64,000 bases of DNA. It comes from Subtercola boreus. GTDB taxonomy: Bacteria; Actinomycetota; Actinomycetes; Actinomycetales; Microbacteriaceae. Below are positions 57,513-64,000 of the stretch, in pieces. Below the pieces are notes generated by a model, which saw only the letters and a list, made by a program, of their open reading frames with translations, did no database searches and had not been told where the DNA came from. The position numbers and the translations under genes were made by a program. The stretch covers positions 3,968,001-4,032,000 of the forward strand of contig NZ_VFOO01000001.1 in assembly GCF_006716115.1 (NCBI RefSeq), given 5' to 3'. The stretch's first letter is position 1. Every line of letters starts with the position of its first letter.

Positions 57513-58442
57513 ATGACGAACACCCAGCCGACCACCGTCGGCTTCATCGGCCTCGGCAACATGGGTTCGGGGATGACCCGCAACCTGCAGGCAGCGGGCT
57601 TCCCGCTCGTGGTGAACGACATCCGGCGGGAAGCGGCGGCCGAGCTGATCGCGGGCGGGGCGACCTGGGCCGCGACGCCCGCGGAGGTTGCTGCAGCCAG
57701 CGACGTCGTGATCACGATGCTGCCCACCCCGCGGCACGTCGACGCCGTCGTGAACGGGCCCGCGGGCATCCTCGCCGGCATCGCCGACGGCGGAACCTGG
57801 ATCGACATGTCGACCTCGGTGCCCGACGTCGCGAACCGGGTGCGGGTCGACAACGCCCACCGGGGCCTCCACATTCTCGACGCACCCGTGTCGGGCATGT
57901 CGGTGGGGGCCGCGACCGGGATGCTGCAGATCTTCGTGGGCGGCGAAGCAGCCGATGTCGAGCGCCTGCGCCCGGTCTTCGAGGCGATGGGCGACCCCGA
58001 GCGCATCCTTCATGTGGGGGCTGCCGGAACGGGGTACGCCGTCAAGCTGATGATCAACCAGCTCTGGTTCTCCCACCTCGTCGCCACCGCCGAGGTGCTG
58101 GCGATCGGTGTGAAGGCCGGCGTCGACCTCGAAGTGCTGCGGAAGTCCCTGGTGGCGAGCCCCGCGAACAGCAACTTCGTCGAGAACGATGTGCTGGGCA
58201 TCCTCGACCACGGGGACTACGACGAGGGCTTCGCCATCGCGCTCGCCTGCAAAGACCTGGGGCTCTCAATCGACCTCGCACGCTCGGTCGGTGTGTCGGC
58301 CGAGCTCTCCGGACTAGTGGAACAGATCTACCGCCGGGCGAAGGCGCAGTATGGCGACCTTGCGGGCGAGATGACGCCCTTCAAGCTCTACGAAGACCTC
58401 GCCGGAACCGAGCTGCGGCGAGAAGTGTCGGTGCCCGCATGA
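57513..58442 (+). CDS. 3-hydroxyisobutyrate dehydrogenase-like enzyme
   Basis: A 309-residue beta-hydroxyacid dehydrogenase. The NAD-binding motif is VGFIGLGNMGSGMTRNL, the substrate loop LDAPVSGMSVGAATGML, and the catalytic Lys lies in GTGYAVKLMINQL. It oxidises a beta-hydroxy acid to a semialdehyde, or reduces the reverse; related enzymes act on tartronate semialdehyde. It starts at ATG 57513, 23 bases after the aldehyde dehydrogenase, and overlaps the alcohol dehydrogenase gene by four bases. With the two aldehyde dehydrogenases it can form a two-step oxidation. Confidence 0.93.
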   Translation: MTNTQPTTVGFIGLGNMGSGMTRNLQAAGFPLVVNDIRREAAAELIAGGATWAATPAEVAAASDVVITMLPTPRHVDAVVNGPAGILAGIADGGTWIDMSTSVPDVANRVRVDNAHRGLHILDAPVSGMSVGAATGMLQIFVGGEAADVERLRPVFEAMGDPERILHVGAAGTGYAVKLMINQLWFSHLVATAEVLAIGVKAGVDLEVLRKSLVASPANSNFVENDVLGILDHGDYDEGFAIALACKDLGLSIDLARSVGVSAELSGLVEQIYRRAKAQYGDLAGEMTPFKLYEDLAGTELRREVSVPA

Positions 58443-59626
58443 GCATCCTGCCTGCCCAGAACGTCGCGCTCAGCGACATGGAACTCGACCTCGACCCCAA
58501 GCCGTTCGCGCGTTTCGGGCGCGGCCGGGTCGCCGAGGTCGGCGCGGTCACCGCAGCGACCGGCGCGACCAGCGCCCTGATCGTCACCGACGCCTTCCTC
58601 GCGGCCTCGCCCGTCGTGGCCGCCGTGCGTGCATCGCTCGAAGCGGCGGGCATCGCCGTGACCGTGTATGGAGGAGTCACGCCGAACCCCACGACGACCT
58701 GCGTCGATGAGGGAAGCGACGTGGCCCGGGATGCCGGCATCGAGGCTCTCGTCGCCGTCGGCGGTGGTTCATCGATGGATGCCGCCAAGGGAATATCGCT
58801 CGGCGCGGTCAATGCCAATCGGGGCATGGAGCTCGACTACCGCAATGAATTCGCCAGTGACGCCCTGCCGATCATCGCCGTGCCCACCACCGCCGGAACC
58901 GGCGCCGAGGTGAACGCCTTCGGAGTCGTCACCGACGTCACCGAGCACCGCAAGTTCTACGTCGGCTCGAACAGCGCCCTCGCCCGTGCGGCGGTGCTCG
59001 ACCCCGACCTCACCGTCGGGCTGCCCCCGAAGGCCACGGCGGCCACGGGGATGGATGCTCTCACCCACGCCCTCGAGTCGTACCTGTCGCTCCGCCCGAA
59101 CCCCTACAGCGACGGCATCGCCCTCCAGGTGATCTCGACCGTCGCCGACCACTTGCCCCGCGCCGTGGACGACGGCAGCGACATCGAGGCGCGCTCCCAG
59201 CTGCTGCTGGCGTCGCACATCGCGGGCGTCGGCTTCTCGCACACCGGCCTCGGGCTCGTGCACGGCATCGCGCATCCGCTCGGCGGCCGATTCGACATCC
59301 CGCACGGGCTCGCGCTCTGCATCGTGATCGAGCGGGTGCTGCGCTACAACCTCAGCGTGCGGGGCGAACGCCTCGCGCGAGTGGCGTTCGCGCTCGGGGT
59401 CGGCGACAGCCGGGCATCCGAAGCAGACAACGCCGAAGCGGCGATCACCGCCGTCGCCGCGCTCGCCCGCCGTGTCGGCATGACCGCCACCCTGTCGTCG
59501 TTCGGCGTCACCGCCGCAGACCTCCCGTCGCTCGCCGCCGACACACTGGCCGACGCCGTCACCATCAACAATCCGCAACAACCCGGTGTCTCTGACATCG
59601 TCGCCATTCTGGAGGCCTCGCTGTGA
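58439..59626 (+). CDS. Iron-containing alcohol dehydrogenase
   Basis: A 395-residue enzyme of the group III alcohol dehydrogenases. The NAD loop is VAVGGGSSMDAAKGISL, PTTAGTGAEVNAFGVV follows, and metal ligands are in TAATGMDALTHALESY and LVHGIAHPLGGRFDIPHG (Asp and three His). Members oxidise alcohols including gamma-hydroxybutyrate, lactaldehyde and methanol. Translation is coupled on both sides (ATGA with the hydroxyacid enzyme, GTGA with aldehyde dehydrogenase 2). The next gene resembles succinate-semialdehyde dehydrogenase, so a hydroxy-acid to diacid route is plausible. Confidence 0.93.
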   Translation: MSILPAQNVALSDMELDLDPKPFARFGRGRVAEVGAVTAATGATSALIVTDAFLAASPVVAAVRASLEAAGIAVTVYGGVTPNPTTTCVDEGSDVARDAGIEALVAVGGGSSMDAAKGISLGAVNANRGMELDYRNEFASDALPIIAVPTTAGTGAEVNAFGVVTDVTEHRKFYVGSNSALARAAVLDPDLTVGLPPKATAATGMDALTHALESYLSLRPNPYSDGIALQVISTVADHLPRAVDDGSDIEARSQLLLASHIAGVGFSHTGLGLVHGIAHPLGGRFDIPHGLALCIVIERVLRYNLSVRGERLARVAFALGVGDSRASEADNAEAAITAVAALARRVGMTATLSSFGVTAADLPSLAADTLADAVTINNPQQPGVSDIVAILEASL

Positions 59627-61125
59627 GCCGCGCACTCGTCACATCCACACCCACCCCCGAGGATGAACAGCGGCTGATCGACTCCCTGCCCACCGGGCTG
59701 TTCATCGGGGGCGAATGGCGCGCCGCGAGCGACGGCGGCACGTTCGACGTTCTCGACCCGTCGACCGGGCTCGTGCTCACGTCGATCGCGAGTGCGACAC
59801 CCGCCGACGGTGCAGCCGCTCTGGATGCCGCGGCCGACGCCCAGCGATCCTGGGGCCGCACGGCACCGCGCGAGCGTGCCGAGATCCTCCGGCGTGCCTT
59901 CGAAGCCGTGACCGAACGTGCTGACGACTTCGCCCTTCTGATGACACTCGAGATGGGCAAGCCCCTCGCCGAAGCTCGCGGCGAGGTCGCCTACGGAGCC
60001 GAGTTCCTGCGCTGGTTCTCCGAGGAGACCGCGCGCATCGCGGGCCGGTTCGCCATGGCCCCCGACGGCAACAGTCGGCTGCTCGTCATGAAGCGGCCGG
60101 TCGGGCCGAGCCTGTTCATCACACCGTGGAACTTCCCGCTCGCGATGGCCACCCGCAAGATCGCCCCGGCCATCGCAGCGGGCTGCACCATGGTGCTGAA
60201 GCCGGCGGCACTCACCCCGCTCACCGCACTGCTGTTCACCCAGGCGCTCGCCGAGGCCGGGCTGCCCGCCGGCGTGCTGAACGTCATCCAGACGACTTCC
60301 GCCGGCGCAGTGACCGGTCCGCTGATCCAGGATCCGCGGCTCCGGAAGCTCTCGTTCACCGGCTCGACCGAGGTCGGCCGGCGGCTCATCGCGGATGCAG
60401 CGCACCAGGTGCTGCGCGTCTCGATGGAGCTCGGCGGCAACGCCCCGCTGCTGGTCTTCGACGACGCCGACCTCGACAAAGCGGTCGACGGCGCGATGCT
60501 CGCCAAGATGCGGAACGGCGGCGAGGCCTGCACGGCGGCCAACCGCATCCTGGTGCAGCAGGGCGTCGCGGCCGAGTTCTCCCGCCGGCTCGTCGAACGG
60601 ATGGCCGCCCACACCGTGGCGCGCGGAACGGATCCGGCGTCGAAGACCGGCCCGCTCGTCGACGAGGGCACGCGGGACAAGGTCCACGAACTCGTGACGT
60701 CGGCCGTCGAGGCGGGTGCGACCCTGGCGCTCGGCGGTCGCGCGGTGCCGGGTGCCGGCTACTTCTACGAGCCGACCGTGCTCACCGACGTGCCCGGTGG
60801 TTCGCGCATCCTGAATGAGGAGATCTTCGGGCCGGTCGCCCCCATCGTGACGTTCGAGACGGAGGAGCAGGGCATCCGGTTGGCGAACGCCACCGAATAC
60901 GGGCTGGTCGCCTACGCCTTCACACGCGACCTCAACCGTGGACTGCGGCTCGCCGAAGAGCTCGAGGTGGGGATGTTCGGACTCAACACCGGCATCGTCT
61001 CGAACCCCGCGGCTCCGTTCGGCGGCGTGAAGCAGTCGGGAACCGGGCGGGAGGGTGGCATCGAGGGCATCGAGGAGTACCTCGAGACGCGCTACGTGGG
61101 AATCGCCGACCCGTACGCGGTGTAG
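59623..61125 (+). CDS. NAD(P)-dependent aldehyde dehydrogenase 2 (succinate-semialdehyde type)
   Basis: A 500-residue enzyme from GTG 59623. LMTLEMGKPLAEARGEVAYGAEF, FITPWNFPLAMATRKIAPA and GGEACTAANRI (nucleophile Cys near 302) match succinate-semialdehyde dehydrogenases; the Glu base is in MELGGNAPLLVF. In the context of the iron-type alcohol dehydrogenase it may oxidise the semialdehyde that enzyme yields. It is the last gene of the operon. Confidence 0.9.
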   Translation: MSRALVTSTPTPEDEQRLIDSLPTGLFIGGEWRAASDGGTFDVLDPSTGLVLTSIASATPADGAAALDAAADAQRSWGRTAPRERAEILRRAFEAVTERADDFALLMTLEMGKPLAEARGEVAYGAEFLRWFSEETARIAGRFAMAPDGNSRLLVMKRPVGPSLFITPWNFPLAMATRKIAPAIAAGCTMVLKPAALTPLTALLFTQALAEAGLPAGVLNVIQTTSAGAVTGPLIQDPRLRKLSFTGSTEVGRRLIADAAHQVLRVSMELGGNAPLLVFDDADLDKAVDGAMLAKMRNGGEACTAANRILVQQGVAAEFSRRLVERMAAHTVARGTDPASKTGPLVDEGTRDKVHELVTSAVEAGATLALGGRAVPGAGYFYEPTVLTDVPGGSRILNEEIFGPVAPIVTFETEEQGIRLANATEYGLVAYAFTRDLNRGLRLAEELEVGMFGLNTGIVSNPAAPFGGVKQSGTGREGGIEGIEEYLETRYVGIADPYAV

Positions 61126-61169
61126 CGGCGGTTCACCTCCCGTCCACCTGCGGCCGGGAGGATGGCCGC

Positions 61170-61898
61170 ATGGTCGTTGCTGCCGCACAACCGAACGTCG
61201 TCCAAACCGCTCGTGGACTCTGGCTGTCGGCCGCACTGCTCCTCGTGTCTGGCCTCGCCGAAGTCGCGGCCGCCTGGAACCGGTGGCGGCCCTGCACCGT
61301 GGCCTACGACGACGACGCCGCCTGCGCTGCCGCCGAAGACCACCTGCACGACTATGCGATCATCTCGGAGCCATTCGAGGCGATCACTCTCAGTGTGGTC
61401 GTGGCGTCGATCGCGTCGGGGCTCACTGGCATCTTCTGGCTTCAGCAGGCGCTCCGGGCGACGGCCCGGCGCGGAGGGCTCCCGCGGGTCCGCGTGTTCG
61501 CAGGACTGGCAGGAGCCGTGTCGCTGCTCGTGGGTTGGCAGCAGCTGGTCGCGACGGTCACGGATTCGCTGTGGGGTGTGCTGCCCTACCGTGACGGCCT
61601 CGTTCTCGCGTTCGTCGCCGCCGCAGCGCCGCTCGTGGCGGCCCTCGTGCTGGCCGGCGCATCGCGGGGGATCGCGCGGCTGCCGTGGCTGATCCTCGCC
61701 GTGGGCGCGGTGCTCGGGGCTCCCATCGTCGAGTTCCTGCTGCTCATCCCGTTCTCGAGCTCCCACGACTCACCCATCGGCACCGGCTACCTCCACGGCG
61801 GAGCCCTCCTGCTCGCAGCCGTCGCCTTCGCGTGGGTGGCGGCGACGGCCCGCCGTTCTGCGGACTCACTGCCCACTGTCCTTCGTTCGGCGGACTGA
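61170..61898 (+). CDS. Polytopic membrane protein of unknown function, 242 aa
   Basis: Start ATG 61170. About five hydrophobic segments (residues 18-36, 75-95, 108-130, 148-168, 172-192, 205-225 in part) separated by short loops; a 30-residue outer loop between the first two carries two Cys (RPCTVAYDDDAACAAAED), possibly a disulfide. No family motif is recognised. It lies 44 bp after the catabolic operon and 33 bp before another membrane protein gene; it may belong with that. Confidence 0.7.
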   Translation: MVVAAAQPNVVQTARGLWLSAALLLVSGLAEVAAAWNRWRPCTVAYDDDAACAAAEDHLHDYAIISEPFEAITLSVVVASIASGLTGIFWLQQALRATARRGGLPRVRVFAGLAGAVSLLVGWQQLVATVTDSLWGVLPYRDGLVLAFVAAAAPLVAALVLAGASRGIARLPWLILAVGAVLGAPIVEFLLLIPFSSSHDSPIGTGYLHGGALLLAAVAFAWVAATARRSADSLPTVLRSAD

Positions 61899-61931
61899 CA
61901 GCGCGCTCGCCGGGCGGGTAGCGTCGAGCGC

Positions 61932-62903
61932 ATGACCACCCGCCCGCTCACGTGGAGACGTTCGCTCGTCTCCGTGGTCGTCGCGCTGACCGCGGGGGTC
62001 GCGGCATCCGTCGGCTGCACGGCAGTCGGGTCGTCGCTGGCCCGGGGCGTCGAGTCGTCGGACTCGACCCCGTTCGCGGGCCTCGGCTACCTCCTCCTCG
62101 CCGGGGCGATCGGATTGTTCGCCGGGTATCTGCTCGCGATCGTGGGCGTTCTGCTCGGCACCGTCGGCCGGGTGGGCGGCGGCCGGTTCACGCTGGTGTT
62201 CGCGGGGGTGCTCACGGTCATCCTCGCCGTCTTCGTGTTCAGCCAGGGGATCGGCAGCCTCTTTCTCGCGGCCCTGCCCGATGCGTCGCCGCTGAACCTC
62301 GTAGCCGTCGCGCTGGCGCCGCAGCTCTGGGTGCTGCCCGCGGCCGCGACCAGGCTCGTGCGGCCGCGGTGGTTGCTCGTCGTCAGTGCTGCGGGCCTCG
62401 CCGCCGCGCTGGTCATCGGGTCGGTCAGCGCTTTCGCCGGCCAACAGCAGCAGTCCGCTCTGAACTCGGCCTACGACGGGCCGGTCTACGCGCCCTCGAC
62501 CTCGCCCTCGTCCCCGCTCGCCGGCTTCCACCTGCGCGGTGTCGAGCTGCCGAACGGCTACGCGACCTACGACGGCGCGGTGCTGGTCTCGCTCTCGTAC
62601 GTGAGCCCCGGGCCGGGATCCGATGCCTCGGGCGACCGCTACTACGACCTTGGTTTCAGCGCGACGCACAACCCCGACGCGTGCCCGTCGACCCCGACCT
62701 ACAGCTCGTGCACCGAGGTCGGCACAGCGCTCGGCGCGCCCGTACGCCGTAGCGAATCATCCGGCGACTACCTCATCGAACTGCCGCGCGGCGCGGTGAC
62801 CGTGACCGGTTCGCTCACCCCCGCCGAAGCACTGACGGTTCTGGATGACCTGCAGCCCTCCACGGTCGACGCCGTCTCACGACTGCACGTCACCACCCCC
62901 TGA
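61932..62903 (+). CDS. Membrane protein with C-terminal extracytoplasmic domain, 323 aa
   Basis: About five hydrophobic segments in the first 180 residues (SLVSVVVALTAGVAASVGC, YLLLAGAIGLFAGYLLAIVG and others), then a Ser/Pro-rich linker and a C-terminal domain of about 130 residues with two Cys close together (DACPSTPTYSSCTEV). That domain has the sequence RYYDLGFSATHN and a strand-rich end (DYLIELPRGAVTVTGSL). The family is not recognised. Same direction and similar build as the preceding membrane protein. Confidence 0.7.
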   Translation: MTTRPLTWRRSLVSVVVALTAGVAASVGCTAVGSSLARGVESSDSTPFAGLGYLLLAGAIGLFAGYLLAIVGVLLGTVGRVGGGRFTLVFAGVLTVILAVFVFSQGIGSLFLAALPDASPLNLVAVALAPQLWVLPAAATRLVRPRWLLVVSAAGLAAALVIGSVSAFAGQQQQSALNSAYDGPVYAPSTSPSSPLAGFHLRGVELPNGYATYDGAVLVSLSYVSPGPGSDASGDRYYDLGFSATHNPDACPSTPTYSSCTEVGTALGAPVRRSESSGDYLIELPRGAVTVTGSLTPAEALTVLDDLQPSTVDAVSRLHVTTP

Positions 62904-62954
62904 CCGATACATGCGGGGGCGCGCCGCGAGCCCGGGGCGCGGCGCGGGGGCCGG

Positions 62955-63887
62955 TCAGGCGCGGGGGCGGGCGTTCTCGCCGCGCTCGTAGACCTCGGAT
63001 GCCGGACCGACGATCTTCGCATCGGGGGCTCCCACGAGCTCGACGTCCTTGTTGGCATAGTCGAAGAGGTTCAGTACGTGACGCATCGCCTCCAGGCGGG
63101 CGCGCTTCTTGTCGTTGCTCTTCACGACGGTCCACGGGGCGTCGGCCGTATCGGTCTGCTCGAACATGGCCTCCTTCGCCTCGGTGTAGGTGCCCCACTT
63201 GTCGAGGGAGGCGATGTCCATCGGCGAGAGTTTCCACTGCCGCACGGGATCGACCTGCCGGATGGCGAAGCGGGTGCGCTGCTCGTCGGCCGACACCGAG
63301 AACCAGAACTTCACCAGGTCGATGCCGTCGCCCACGAGCATCCGCTCGAAGGCCGGGGCCTGGCGCATGAACTCCTCGTACTGCGCGTCGGAGCAGAAGC
63401 CCATGACGCGTTCGACGCCCGCCCGGTTGTACCAGGAGCGGTCGAACAGCACCATCTCGCCGGCGGCCGGCAGGTGCTTCACATAGCGCTGGAAGTACCA
63501 CTGGGTCTGCTCACGCTCGCTCGGCTTCTCGAGTGCAACGGTTCGGGCGCCGCGGGGGTTCAGGTGTTCGGTGAAACGCTTGATCGTGCCACCCTTGCCC
63601 GCGGCATCCCGCCCCTCGAAGACGATGACGAGCCGGCGACCCTCCGCTTTGATCCAGTTCTGCAGCTTCAGCAGTTCGATCTGCAGCAGGCGCTTGCGGG
63701 ACTCGTACTCGGCCCGGTCCATGCGTTCGTCGTAGGGGTAGCCCTCACGCCAGGTGTCGACGGCGATGCCGTCGCGTCCGAGCAGCACCGGGTCGTCGTC
63801 GTCGGTGTCGAGCACGGTGAAGCCGAACACGTCGTCGAGGTCGGGCGCGGTGGCGTAGCGGGTGTCGGGGCCTTCTGGGATGGTCAC
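62955..63887 (-). CDS. ppk2: Polyphosphate kinase 2
   Basis: A 310-residue enzyme starting at GTG 63887. Walker A is FEGRDAAGKGG (90-100), and the lid and second motif are KPSEREQTQWYFQRY and LFDRSWYNRAGVE (147-159); KFWFSVSADEQRTRF and WKLSPMDIASLDKW complete the PPK2 pattern. It moves phosphate between polyphosphate and nucleotides, usually making nucleoside triphosphate from polyphosphate. An upstream in-frame ATG (63989) would run through the promoter. A -10 box eight bases before GTG suggests a leaderless message. It adds to the phosphate theme of the window. Confidence 0.95.
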   Translation of the reverse strand: MTIPEGPDTRYATAPDLDDVFGFTVLDTDDDDPVLLGRDGIAVDTWREGYPYDERMDRAEYESRKRLLQIELLKLQNWIKAEGRRLVIVFEGRDAAGKGGTIKRFTEHLNPRGARTVALEKPSEREQTQWYFQRYVKHLPAAGEMVLFDRSWYNRAGVERVMGFCSDAQYEEFMRQAPAFERMLVGDGIDLVKFWFSVSADEQRTRFAIRQVDPVRQWKLSPMDIASLDKWGTYTEAKEAMFEQTDTADAPWTVVKSNDKKRARLEAMRHVLNLFDYANKDVELVGAPDAKIVGPASEVYERGENARPRA

Positions 63888-63895
63888 GGTGCGAG

Positions 63896-63901
63896 AGTAT
63901 A
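63896..63901 (-). promoter_or_regulatory. -10 box of ppk2, leaderless start
   Basis: TATACT on the minus strand (63901-63896) ends eight bases before the GTG start of ppk2. Transcription would begin at or within one or two bases of the start codon, which leaves no room for a ribosome site. No Shine-Dalgarno sequence is seen. Confidence 0.6.
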
Positions 63902-64000
63902 CGGAACCGCGTCGACGTTCAGGTGTCCAGCGGGGGAACAGTGCTATCGGGGTGCCCTGCCAGGTTCGATTTTCTGAATCCTCCACCAATCGTTGCGGGG

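Noticed and set aside
1-64000. tRNA, rRNA, integrase or attachment sites
   Set aside because: No cloverleaf-like sequence with a conserved T-loop, no rRNA signature and no recombinase motif was found on reading either strand.

Overview
The window is GC-rich, densely coded chromosomal DNA of an actinobacterium, most likely a member of the Microbacteriaceae. Pointers are the GC-dominated third codon positions, many GTG starts, four-base ATGA/GTGA overlaps between operon genes, Pro/Ala/Gly-rich linkers, an LAxTG surface protease, a PASTA-type kinase, a GlsB-like stress protein and a PPK2. No rRNA, tRNA, CRISPR array, transposase or phage gene was recognised. The assignment to family level is an inference.

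Layout. 1-4.1 kb: the end of a TetR-like gene, a PadR gene with an inverted repeat laid over its promoter, and a TetR gene with a perfect 31-bp operator between two SGNH hydrolases. 4.3-9.6 kb: an L-arabinose operon (araB-araD-araA, reading leftward) with a LacI-type regulator upstream, a palindromic operator at the lacI/araB junction and a 32-bp tandem repeat between araB and araD. 9.7-19.2 kb: a frameshifted small gene, a VOC protein, a two-component system facing a Pro/Ala-rich membrane protein, a MoxR-type AAA plus VWA pair, then an Abi-like HEPN protein preceded by a structured leader with three 16-nt tandem repeats (probable RNA antitoxin), and a LuxR-type response regulator. 19.3-33.5 kb: GlsB-like protein, two copies of a 74-bp palindromic repeat, an orphan fumarate-reductase-like flavoprotein with a divergent LysR, a GNAT, a surface protease, a META lipoprotein, a GH92/GT4 pair, a lytic transglycosylase and a PASTA Ser/Thr kinase.

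33.7-48.6 kb is a phosphate region. The genes pstC-pstA-pstS are separated from pstB by about 8 kb holding six surface genes: a large membrane-anchored binding-protein-like protein, a second secreted PstS-like protein, a WxL-like protein, a DUF916-type protein, another anchored protein, and a sortase-fold protein that has lost its catalytic Cys and His. Beyond pstB, in the opposite direction, lie the low-affinity transporter pit and a small membrane partner. Direct repeats with an 11-nt period resembling PHO boxes precede the large surface gene, the DUF916 gene and pit, so these are probably one phosphate-starvation regulon. I consider this split Pst/surface-complex locus the most interesting system in the window.

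49.8-61.1 kb: an IclR regulator divergent from a ten-gene rightward operon. It holds a betaine/osmoprotectant-type ABC transporter (four genes), a formaldehyde-activating-enzyme (Fae) homologue, an enolase-superfamily enzyme, two aldehyde dehydrogenases, a 3-hydroxyisobutyrate-dehydrogenase-like enzyme and an iron-type alcohol dehydrogenase. It looks like an import-and-oxidise pathway for an unidentified, perhaps N-methylated, substrate. The window closes with two membrane proteins and a polyphosphate kinase 2 that appears to be read from a leaderless mRNA.

Three kinds of palindromic repeat sit between genes, and several proteins carry in-frame tandem repeats in linkers. All functional statements come from reading motifs and context by eye; no database search was run.
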